A stretch of DNA of 64,000 nucleotides from Valencia hispanica (taxonomy: Eukaryota > Chordata > Actinopteri > Cyprinodontiformes > Valenciidae). A model generated the notes under the pieces. It was given only the letters and a program-made list of their open reading frames with translations. It ran no database searches and had not been told where the DNA came from. Position numbers and translations under genes: made by a program. How positions within the stretch are numbered: the first letter of the stretch is position 1; every line of letters begins with the position of its first letter. The stretch covers positions 6,188,501 through 6,252,500 of the forward strand of contig OY747704.1 of NCBI GenBank assembly GCA_963556495.2. Direction: 5' to 3'. Below, piece after piece: positions 9,594-18,192 of the stretch.

Positions 9594-11307
9594 GGGGTCC
9601 ACCTCCCGGGTCCGGGGGCTGGTGGCTCTACTGGGGCATCAGTACCTGGACCTGGGAGCATAAAGTGTGCATGGGGTGTGTGAGTGAGGGTACAGTGTCA
9701 TTTTTTTGGGTGTCTTGGTGAGTTAGTGAGAATGTATGTGTTTAAGAGGGAGGGAACGTATGACTGTGTCTGTATGTCTTTGTCTACCTGTCAGGTTGGA
9801 TCTTGGTCTGCCCCCTCGCCTGGCGCACCTCAGGCCTTACACTTAATGGGGGGCCTATTTCCCCTCCGTCACTCCCCGCCGGTGACGGGGGCCTCTGCCT
9901 GCCGGTGCGTCGGTGGTCAATCCGGTTCAGACCTGGTGCGTGCCTGGGGGGGCCGGTGTGTCGGTCGGCCGATGCGCTGGGCCGATATCTTCCTTTGGTT
10001 GGTTGGGGCACCTCTTTTAGAGGTGCCAGGTTTGGGATTGTTGGGTGGTGCCTGCTCGGTGGCTCTGCGCGATGCGGATCCGGCGTCTCTGCTCGTTTGA
10101 TCACCTGTTCTGTGCGCACCGTGCGTGGCCGGTTCATTGGCGGGTTGGACCGGCCCTGGCCCTCGTTGGATGCATGGTCTCGGCGCCCTGCGTTGCGCGG
10201 GATCAGGACCCGGGAGCTGGTACAACTTGGCGTCCAGATGCTGACTGAGCCCGGCCTGGGGATGCTGTCCGTCCCCTGCGGCTATTGGTGGGGCGCTGGG
10301 ATGTTGGTGGTGGGGATTGGCCTAGGGTGGAGGCGTCGCGTGGCGGCCGGCCGCGGCCCCTGCAGTGCCGGGGGCCCCTCGTCGGCCGGTCCCCCTGCTG
10401 GGCGGTGGGGTGCCCCTGGGCCCCGGCTCCCCCGGGCCGTTGACCGGCCCGCCCTGGCGCGGCCGGTCGCCGGCGGAGCCCGTGGGCTCGTCACTGCTGA
10501 CCGCCGGGCCCCTGCATAGTGGCCGCTGGATGTTCCCCTGGGGTTCTCCTTTTCTCCTCTCTTGGGGGATCCGGTCGGCCCCGCCCGGGTCCGCCTGGGG
10601 CTCTGGCGGTCCTTTGGACGTCTTTGCTCCGATCTCCTTCATGTCTGCATCGATTCCTGGGAGACGGATTGATGCCTGCTCACACCAACTATCGAACACT
10701 CTTATGGAGAAACCTTATATGCACCAGCATGCTAACACACACACATTGATGTGGGGTCTCTGGTGTTTAAGGATATATTCTTGGGCTGAGGTTATCATTA
10801 CTAGAGCTTGATTAATCGGTACCATGAGTTTCTCTGTGACATTGTTGTTGTATTTTTATATCTATTTTTGTGTTATGTGGTTGTGTAATTCTTAGTTCAC
10901 AATGTTTGGTTGGTTTTGTCGATGTTCCTTTTTCGTGTTTTGTTTCCCCCCCCCTCTCTGCCGTCCTGTGGGTATGGAGGCAGACTTCAATGTTTTCCTG
11001 TGTTTTCTTTGTTCCCCTTCCTCTCTTGTATTTTCAACTCACCCTCTCTCATGACATTTTGTTTCCTACCTCTCTTCTTCATCTTCCTTCTCCTTAATTT
11101 TCCGTCTCTGTGTCCATAACATCAGGAAATAAAAACCCCAACAATTCATAATAAAGATTTTTCACACATAAATCAAGTGGAGTACTATAGCAAAAGCTGT
11201 ACTGCTCCGCTTGTGAAAGTAAATCTGTTGGGCTTCTACTTGGTACTCAGACACCAATTCTGAGCTCCACACTGCCAAACAGGACACGTTTAAAAAAATA
11301 AAAAATA
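9510..11307 (+). repeat. G-rich L1 3' module, copy 1
   Basis: A GC-rich stretch with strand bias to G on the plus strand (9510-10640) is followed by a T/C-rich part (10860-11110). It ends with GTGGAGTACTATAGCAAAAG, then CACTGCCAAACAGGACA and an AATAAA-like A-rich tail. The same series occurs at 21395-22725 (plus) and 55313-57207 (minus). The shared 3' end with an A-rich tail and the variable 5' ends are those of a non-LTR 3' UTR. Long open frames here (for example 9803-10519) are what GC-rich non-coding DNA gives and lack protein motifs. Confidence 0.75.
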
Positions 11308-11318
11308 AAATGTTGCTC
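11308..11318 (+). repeat. L1 target-site duplication, right copy
   Basis: Identical to 7632-7642. It directly follows the A-rich tail. Confidence 0.8.
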
Positions 11319-11527
11319 CACCTCTCACTCCTGCCTCCCAAGTTTCTTCAAGGACCCTCCTCCCAGGTTGACCCTTCCTTTGTCCCTGACACTTTGCCAC
11401 AAACTAGAGGGCTCACTTAACCCCCCTCTTCTTTAGGGGCATTTCCCCCATTTCCACTAACAGAGCTGGTACTGGGGTGGTCCGAAATGCACCACAACAC
11501 ACTAAGCGCTTTAGCCTGGACCACATA

Positions 11528-13017
11528 AACTCAGTAAAAAAGGAAACGTCCCTTTTTGAGGAATGTGTATTTCAACAATAATGTTGTAAAAATCCAAATA
11601 ACTTTACAGATATTCATTTTAGAGGGTTTAAACAATGTTTTCCATGCATGTTCAATTAACCATAATCAATTAATTAACATGCACTTATGGAATTGTCGTT
11701 AAGACTTTAACAGCTTACAGAAAGAAGGCATTTAAGGTCACAGTTCTTAAAACGCAGGACACTAAAGAGACTTGTCTACAGACTGTGAAAATCACCCAAA
11801 GAAAGATGCCCAGGGTCCCTGCTCATCTGCGTGAACGTGCATTAGGCATGCTGCAGGGAGGCATGAGGACTGCTGATGTGGCTAGGGCAATAAATTGCCA
11901 TGTCCGCACTGTGAGACGCCTAAGACAGCGCTACAGGGAGACAGGAAGGACAGCTGATCATCCTCGCAGTGGAAGACCACGTGTAACAACACCTGCACAG
12001 GATCGGTACATCCGAATATCACACCTGCGTGACAGGTACAGGATAGGCACAACATCTGCCCGAGTCACACCAGGAACACACAATCCCTCCATCAGTGCTC
12101 AGACTGTCCGCAATAGGCTGAGAGAGGCTGGACTGAGGGCTTGTAGGCCTGTTGTAAGGCAGGTCCTTACCAGACATCACCAGCAACAACGCCGCCACAA
12201 ACCCACCTTCGCTGGACCAGACAGGAGTGGCAAAAAGTGCTCTTCACTGATGAGTCACGGTTTTGTCTCACCAGGGGTGATGGACAGATTCGTGTTTATT
12301 GTCGAAGGAATGAGCGTTACACCGAGGCCTGTACCCTCGAGCGGGATCGATTTGGAGGTGGGGGGTCCGTCATGGTCTGGGGCGGTATATCACATCACCA
12401 TCGTACTGAGCTTGTTGTCATTGCAGGCAATCTCAATGCCTTGCGGTACAGGGAAGACATCCTCCTCCCTCATGTGGTACCCTTTATGCATGCTCATCCG
12501 GACATGATCCTCCAGCAGGACAGTGCCACCAGCCATACTGCTCGTTCTGTGCGTGAGTTTCTGCATAACAGCAATATCAGTGTTCTGCCATGGCCAGCGG
12601 AGAGCCCGGATCTCAATCCCATTGAGCACGTCTGGGACCTGTTGGATCGCAGGGTGAGGGCTAGGACCATTCCCCCCAGAAATGTCCAGGAACTTGCAAG
12701 TGCCTTGGTGGAAGAGTGGGGTAACATCTCACAGCAAGAACTGACAAATCTGGTCCAGTCCATGAGGAGGAGATGCACTGCAGTACTTCAAGCAGCTGGT
12801 GGCCACACCAGATACTGACTGGTACTTTTGATTTTGAGCCTCCCTTCATTCAAGGACACATTATTCTATTTCTGTTAGTCACATGTCTGTGAAACTTTTT
12901 TAGTTTATGTCTTATGGTGTTGACTCTTTTAGTGTTCATACAAATATTTACACACATTAAGTTTACTGAAAGTAAAAACCGTTGAAAGTCAGAGGAAGTT
13001 TCTTTTTTTGCTGAGTT
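11528..13017 (+). mobile_element. Tc1-like transposon
   Basis: The inverted ends start AACTCAGTAAAAAAGGAAACG on the left, and on the right the complement reads AACTCAGCAAAAAAAGAAAC. TA target duplications lie at 11526-11527 and 13018-13019. The element is about 1.5 kb, normal for Tc1, and holds one transposase gene. It lies inside the I/Nimb LINE. Excision leaving one TA closes the LINE frame (NLARLYVVQAKAL). Confidence 0.9.
11785..12818 (+). pseudogene. Tc1 transposase, single frameshift
   Basis: The first frame gives the paired-like DNA-binding half: two helix-turn-helix units with LRERALGMLQGGMRTADVAR and the GRPR-type hook SGRPRV. The catalytic half lies in another frame from about 12205 and has all three DD34E residues: LFTDES, LQQDSATSHT and DLNPIEHVWD. 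The frames change between about 12195 and 12210, near the RRH codons. The ATG at 11785 or a later one (MPRVPAHL, 11806) may be the start. The two halves together are close to the usual 340 residues, so the copy is near-complete and young-looking but not open. Confidence 0.85.
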
Positions 13018-13019
13018 TA

Positions 13020-13205
13020 TAACCTGGCCAAGTTGGTTTTTGTTGCATTTCCATAAACTAGATAACCATAATCAAAAGTTGAGCGGATCATGGCTCTATA
13101 GATCATTAGCAGTAAGTCTTTTTCAGCTCCCCAGTTTGTATCCATGATACATTGCATTACATTTATGATTTTATGGGACTTATCCACCACCTTCTCAATG
13201 TGCAC
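13020..13205 (-). pseudogene. I/Nimb LINE post-RT segment
   Basis: It reads MHIEKVVDKSHKIINVMQCI and then YRAMIRSTFDYGYLVYGNA, the thumb/post-RT region of I-group LINEs. The coding text is cut by the Tc1 element at 13017. It resumes at 11525 as VVQAKALSVCCGAF in the same frame once the Tc1 element and one TA are removed. Confidence 0.75.
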
Positions 13206-13599
13206 TTTCCATGTAATCCTTTCATCAAAATGAAGTGTTTTACCTTTTCTAGCACTGTATTATACAGCTGCAGACCTACGTTACCTACCTTCCTCTTATT
13301 TCCAAAAATAATAAACTTGGATTTCTCCACAGAGATTAAAAAAACCCCAGTCACTTCCCCACTTTACAATTCCAAAAAAAAAACATTTTGCAACTCATTA
13401 AAAACAACGTTAATATCCCTCCCTTCCACACAGCCCCATCAGCAACAAAGAGAGACATTCCATAACCAGGAGATAACTTAATATATTATTTATCATTACA
13501 TTGAACAAAACTGGACTAAATACACTCCCTTGAGGTGTCCCATTGTCAAAAGATAAAAGTTTCAGACAGTACATTACCTATCAGGACCTGAATTGTGTT

Positions 13600-14270
13600 C
13601 TATTTATACACCAGCCTCTGAGTCACCATATGTTCCATGATTTTGCATAGATCTGATGTAAGGACTATAGGCCTATAAGAGCCAGGGCTCTTCTCGTTTC
13701 CAGGCTTTGAAATAGGGATCACCACAGCCTGCCTGTAAGCTGCAGGTATACACCCTTCTGTCCACACATTATTCACCAAGGACAATATCTAATCTAAAAC
13801 ATCCTCATTCAAGTTTTTAAAAACTTCATATGTCAAACCATCTTTCCCTGGAGCAGTGTGCCCCCCTCTGCTTATTGCTTTACGCAGCTCCTTCATAGTG
13901 AAAAACAAATTAATAGAGTCCGATTTATCTAGATTAATGCTAAGCTTATGCTTATTAAGTTCCAACGCTTCATTTCTCCTCCTGATCCCTTCCTTACATA
14001 TGTTAACTTCACTATAAACTAACTGAAAAGCTTTAGCTAACAAACCTGCTTTCTGAACATCATTAACTGCCACTACCCCGTCACTTTCTAAAACAGGTAT
14101 GGCTCCAATAAGTTTTACCCCTGCCATACGCCGTACTGCAGACCACACCTCCCGAATTGAGGTGTCAGAACTGAGAAGAGTGCAATAATTCCTCCAACAA
14201 GCCTTTTTTGCCTGCTTGATAACCTTCCTTGCCACTTCCCTCAGCCTTTTACAATGTACTGAATTCATAC
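13600..14270 (-). pseudogene. I/Nimb LINE reverse transcriptase N-terminal half
   Basis: The 159-codon stretch 14268-13789 carries the pre-RT linker (EVARKVIKQAKKACWRNYC) and the start of the RT (TAPGKDGLTYEVFKNL). The next stretch, 13785-13600, carries PISKPGNEKSPGSYRPIVLT and DLCKIMEHMV. The catalytic motifs A-C, expected after this, are missing or unreadable between about 13600 and 13205, so the enzyme is dead. Confidence 0.75.
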
Positions 14271-14745
14271 TTTATTGATCCCAGAGGGAAATTAAGTGTT
14301 GTTGTAGCTCATACTAATTCTTTCTTTAAAGGAGTTGTTGTAGACAATGATGGCTGTGGGCAGGACGGATTTCCTGTAGCGGTCTGTATTGCAGCAAAAC
14401 TGAAGAAGCCTCTGACTTTAGACACTCTGTTGTTGCAGGAAAGTCTTGTGAAGAGGATGCTCAGGGTTGTCCACAATTTTTTTGATTTTATGAAGAATCC
14501 TTCCCATCTCCAGTGGCTCTACAGTAGTGCCAAGAACAGGACGAGCCCTCTTTATCAGATTGTTTAGCCTATTTAAATCCCTGGCTCTGATGCTGCCACC
14601 CCAACAGATGAAGAGATTACACTCTCCACAACAGTCTTGTAGAATATTTGCAAGATTTTGCTGCAAACATTGACGGACCTAAGCTTCCTCAAGAAGTACA
14701 GTCTGCTCTGTCCCTTCTTGTAGACGGTTTCCAAGCCTTATTCCC
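14271..14745 (-). mobile_element. Rex1-like LINE 3' end inserted in the I/Nimb LINE
   Basis: On the minus strand it starts with YKKGQSRLYFLRKL-like text and continues with RDLNRLNNLIKRARPVLG and VDNPEHPLHKTF. It ends with TTTCCCTCTGGGATCAATAAAG, the usual Rex1 tail. I/Nimb coding text lies on both sides (NGNKAW before, NSVHCKRLREVARKV after). I could not resolve a target-site duplication. The same tail occurs at 24615-24805. Confidence 0.75.
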
Positions 14746-14769
14746 ATTCCTAACAGCGTCACTGCATGC

Positions 14770-15545
14770 TGTAGTCAACCATGGTATACACACCCTTTCT
14801 TTTGAGCTCTTTTAAACTCCCTCCACTGTGCCCTACCAAAATCGAGGAGTCTAGGTCTTGCCTGCTCATCTACCAACAAAGATTGCCCAAATCTAATCTT
14901 TGGAGCAGAATACAATTGGAAGTGGCCATTTTCATTTTCTAAAGTGTCCCACTGTGCTTTTCTGGTTAGCTGAGCTGATGCTAGAGACAAATCAATACAA
15001 GAGAAGCTCCCTGTCCTAATATCAAATCTAGAAGATCTAGCATCATTTAAACACACAGACCAGTAATGGTAAACAAAATTATCTATTACTTCTCCATTAG
15101 TGTCATTTTGCCAACTTACCCACAGAAGATGAGCATTAAGGTCACCCACCCTTATCACAGGTTCCCCCACTATCTCCATTACACCTAATTCACCAAAAGT
15201 AATATTCAAACATGGATTATAAAAATTCACAATATTCATTCTTCCCTGATTCCCCAAACACTCACTGCCACACTTTCCAACTGAGTATTTAGAAACAATC
15301 TTTGATACTGCACACCAGTTTTGACAAACATTGCACACCCCTCACCTGACCTGTCATCACAATCATTCCTCACAGCTTCATACCCAGGCATGACAAAATC
15401 TAAACCAGATTTCAACCAAGTCTCTTGAACACAAAGCCTCCAGTTTAGAGCGTTCTCTAAATTGACCTATAAACAACGTAAACTCTTGGCCATTAGCAAT
15501 AAAGCTGTGGGCATTCCATTTTAGCGTCATTCTGTTGTAGAAATT
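14770..15545 (-). pseudogene. I/Nimb LINE endonuclease domain, degraded
   Basis: The minus strand opens with TLKWNAHSFIANGQEF, the first strand of an apurinic-type (EEP) endonuclease with the metal-binding N. It continues through VGDLNAHLLWV (catalytic D and N) and SFSCIDLSLASAQL. The 187-codon open stretch 15338-14775 holds most of the domain. The first 60 codons lie in other frames with stops. The next codons (NGNKAW) run up to the Rex1 insertion. Confidence 0.75.
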
Positions 15546-15979
15546 CAATATGATCATTTGTAGCTAAACTTATCAGGAGCCAAGATCCAAAGAGCCACTT
15601 GGGGCTCTGGAGCTGCAAGTTGCAGACCCTTGGTCTAGACCATGTGAGCTTCTGCTGAACAGGCCTAATTTTTCATATCTAAACTCTTCATAAACTGTTC
15701 TTGTGCAAGCAAAAAAAGTGAAAATTGCTAATGCTCCTACAAATCACATGAGTGAGTCACTGCGGTCGAGTGATTAATGGAAAGATTATAGGTTACTATC
15801 ACCTTAGCATTTAATTAAAAGCCTAATTTGACTTTAATCTTGTGTGTATAAAATAATATGAAATACAATGAAACTGACTTCACTTGAAGGAAGTTGGGTG
15901 GCTCAGTGGCTGCATTCTGCCAAAGTGACAGCTGTGCGGTCACAGAGAGAGAGTAAGACGATGTTTCATGCAGGGACGT

Positions 15980-16115
15980 AACAATTTTTCAGAGACAAAA
16001 ATTAAGCAAGCATGTAGCGACAGTGGAGAGGAAAAACTCCCCTTTAACAGGAAGAAACTTCCAGCAGAACCTGGCTCAGTACGACGGACCATCTGCCACA
16101 ACCATCTAGGGGTTT
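15980..16115 (-). repeat. L2 3' UTR fragment
   Basis: GAGGAAAAACTCCCCTTTAA followed by CAGGAAGAAACTTCCAGCAG is the reverse complement of the segment at 24430-24470. That segment belongs to the 3' UTR of a fish L2 family. It is non-coding. Confidence 0.6.
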
Positions 16116-16174
16116 GAGAAGACAGAGCAGAAAAACTGATGTAAGAGAACTTTTTATATTAAAGAAATCAAACT

Positions 16175-16700
16175 TTAAAAAGTGCTTTTCACACAAGAAT
16201 TGCATCACAAAGTGCTTTCCAGATTAAAATGTCCCCACATGAAACTACATTACCATCCCTCCCCCACAGATTTAAAAGCATGGTCACAGTTATACCCCTC
16301 TCCCTCCCCCCAACCCAACTCCCATGCACACACACAGTTAAAAGCAACAGTTAAAAAGAACAATGGGCCGAGTGCAGATGAACCATGCAAGGAAACGCCA
16401 TCAGAAGAGCCATCTGCACCGGCAGCAGTACGTCAACAGCAGCAACCGAGGCACCCACACAGGGCACCCAGTGGAGGCAAGACCAAGATCCCGACTTCCA
16501 CCCAAGCTTCACCTGGAGAGCACCCAGGCAGCTACAGCCGGCCATCGCTCCCGGGGCAGAGGGCTCCCACAGAGGAAACACTGGAATAGGGATTAAGATA
16601 ATAAATTAAAATATAAAAATAAGCAGTAAATAAATGTGATAAGATCAAGTAGTAAAACACTGCTAAAATAGCCTATTTTCATCTAAAACATACAAAGCCC
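16175..16700. repeat. Unclassified repeat-like segment
   Basis: It starts with AAAGTGCTTTTCACAC/AAAGTGCTTTCCAGAT LINE-tail wording and continues with GC-rich text that is open in several frames on both strands at once (16182-16589 plus, 16351-16581 minus). No domain is recognisable. I read it as the non-coding 3' part of a LINE. Confidence 0.4.
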
Positions 16701-16712
16701 CCTCCCAGGGAG

Positions 16713-18085
16713 TTGCCGCCGCGACAGGCACAGACCATCTTGCGGCCACAGCTCCGGTCAGCCGCCTTGACAATGGAGGCGCGGAACATGGCTCACTCGG
16801 ACTCAATGTCCCCCGCCTCCCCGGGGACGTGTTCGAAATTCTGCCGGAGGTGTGAGTTGAAGCTCCTTCTGACAGGAGACTCTGCCAGACGTTCCCAGCA
16901 GACCCTCACAACACGGTTGGGCCTTCCAGGTCTGTCCGGCGTCCTCTCCCACCATCGGAGCCAACTCATCACCAGGTAGTGGTCAGTGGACAGCTCAGCC
17001 CCTCTCTTCACCTGAGTGTCCAGAAAATGCAGCCGCAGATCAGATGAGACGACAACCAAGTCGATCATCGAGCAGCGGCCTAGGGTGTCCTGGTGCCAAG
17101 TCCACATATGGACACCCTTATGCCTGAACATGGTGTTCGTTATGGACAATCCATGACGAGCACAGAAGTCCAATAACAAGACACCACTCGGGTTCAGATC
17201 AGGGGGGCCATTCCGCCCAATCACACCCCTCCAGGTCTCACTGTCATTGCCCACATGAGCATTGAAATCCCCAGCAGAACAAGGGAGTACCCGGGAGGAG
17301 CAATCTCCACCACCCCCTCCAAAGACTCCAAAAAGGGTGGGTAATCTGATCTGCTGTTTGGTGCGTAAGCGCAAACAACAGTCAGGACCTGTCCCCCCAC
17401 CTGTAGGCGGCTGGAGGCTACCCTCTCGTTCACTGGGGTAAACCCCAACGTACAGGCGCCGAGATGGGGGGGCAACAAGTATGCCCACCCCAGCTCTGCG
17501 CCTCTCAGCGGGGGCAACTCCAGCGTGGAAGAGAGTCCAACCCCTCTCAAGGAGACGGGTTCCAGAGCCAGAGCCGTGCATCAAGGTGAGTCTGACGATG
17601 TCCAGTTGAAACCTCTCAACCTCGCACACCAGCTCCGGCTCCTTCCCCACCAGAGAGGTGACGTTCCACGTCCCGAGAGCCAGCTTCTGCAGCTGAGGAT
17701 CGGACTGCCTTCGGCCGCCGCCCATCCTACACAGCACCCGACCCCTATGGCCCCTCCCACAGGTGGTGAGCTCATGGGAAGGGGGACCCATGTAACCTCT
17801 TCGGGCTAAGCCCGACCGGGCCCCATGGGTACAGGCCCGGCCACCAGGCGCTCGTCAACGTGCCCCGCCTCCAGGTCTGGCTCCAGAGGGGGGCCCCGGT
17901 GACCCGCGTCCGGGCGAGGGAACACTGAATCCAATTTTCTTTTCCATCATAGGGGGTCTCTTGGGCTGCACTTTGTCTGATCCCTCACCTAGGACCAAAC
18001 TGCCATGGGTGACTCTACCAGGAGCAAAAAGCCCCCGACAACATAGCTCCAAGGATCATTGGGAAACTCAAACCCCTCCACCACG
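16713..18085 (-). mobile_element. Rex3/RTE LINE, 5' part (inverted relative to 18083-18192)
   Basis: On the minus strand the 5' UTR (about 18085-17800; GTGGAGGGGTTTGAG, CCGGACGCGGGTCACCGGGG) leads into the RTE endonuclease frame 17791-16793. Its motifs are [12 protein letters not shown] (N), [19 protein letters not shown] (D and N), [13 protein letters not shown] and [12 protein letters not shown] (D-H). The text stops matching after CACRGGN at about 16713. Two frame changes are visible near 17400-17550, where the same domain reads in the frame 17550-17221. The reverse transcriptase is missing on this strand. Confidence 0.85.
16793..17791 (-). pseudogene. RTE/Rex3 endonuclease
   Basis: A 332-codon frame covers the whole EEP endonuclease of RTE-type LINEs and ends in the conserved EAGDIESE linker. 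Between about residues 95 and 150 the protein text departs from the family and the correct reading ([15 protein letters not shown]) lies in a neighbouring frame (17550-17221). Two compensating frameshifts are therefore likely. Without a reverse transcriptase the copy is inactive. Confidence 0.8.
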
Positions 18086-18192
18086 ATGTGGCCGCAAGGT
18101 GGTCGGTGCCTGTCGCGGCGGAAACCCCCAAACCCACTGGTGGACACCAGCGGTAAGGCTGAACAAGGAGTCATATCGGGCCTTTTTGGCTT
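18083..18192 (+). mobile_element. Rex3/RTE LINE, direct segment downstream of the endonuclease
   Basis: The plus strand reads CGRKVVGACRGGNPQTHWW and then LNKESYRAFLAC. This is the Rex3 text that follows the endonuclease. It repeats the last codons of the minus-strand copy (CGRKMVCACRGGN at about 16713-16750) in the opposite orientation and joins the 5' UTR of that copy at about 18083-18092. The match stops at 18192. Confidence 0.75.

Larger units (their letters stand above)
7643..11307 (+). mobile_element. L1/Tx1-type LINE with large internal deletion (HAL1-like)
   Basis: Exact 11-bp duplications (7632-7642 and 11308-11318) bound a single insertion of 3665 bp. It has a short 5' UTR beginning TCGCGAGAGC with an ATATGGCGG motif at about 7667, reminiscent of the YY1-type box of L1 promoters. 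A complete ORF1 follows (7847-8632), then the first 158 codons of ORF2 (endonuclease, 9036-9509), then a jump into a G-rich 3' module (9510-11250) and an A-rich tail. The rest of the endonuclease, the whole reverse transcriptase and the C-terminal part are absent. Removing the element and one duplication restores the frame of the surrounding I/Nimb LINE. Confidence 0.85.
6501..15533 (-). mobile_element. 5'-truncated I/Nimb-type LINE with RNase H, interrupted three times
   Basis: Read from 15533 down to 6501, this LINE has an endonuclease (about 15545-14775), a reverse transcriptase (about 14270-13600), a post-RT region (13205-13020, then 11525-11319) and an RNase H domain (about 7640-7200). 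It ends in a (GAA)n tail at 6501-6517. It begins at the start of the endonuclease, so ORF1 is missing. A near-identical 15-mer (ttttagNgtcattct) occurs at 6486-6500 and 15519-15533 and is a candidate target-site duplication. The right copy overlaps the coding text, so part of the match could be microhomology. An L1 (7643-11307), a Tc1 element (11528-13017) and a Rex1 tail (about 14271-14745) sit inside it. Confidence 0.8.
6177..15632. mobile_element. Outer hAT-like element (short, host of the nested insertions)
   Basis: The left end CAGGGGTCTGCAACC at 6177 and the right end AGTTGCAGACCCTTG ending at 15632 are inverted repeats of each other. The 8 bases to the right, gtctagac, fit the hAT target consensus nTCTAGAn. 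The 8 bases to the left, tttcagac, match them at 5 of 8 positions. Without the LINE inserted between about 6501 and 15518 the element would be only about 0.4 kb, so it is non-autonomous. The sub-terminal text (AGCCATTT / CCAAGTGGCTCTTTGG) resembles a common fish hAT family. Confidence 0.7.

Noticed and set aside
9803..10519. 238-codon open frame on the plus strand
   Set aside because: It lies in GC-rich L1 3' module with overlapping long frames on the other strand. There are no motifs and the frame is not kept in the other two copies.
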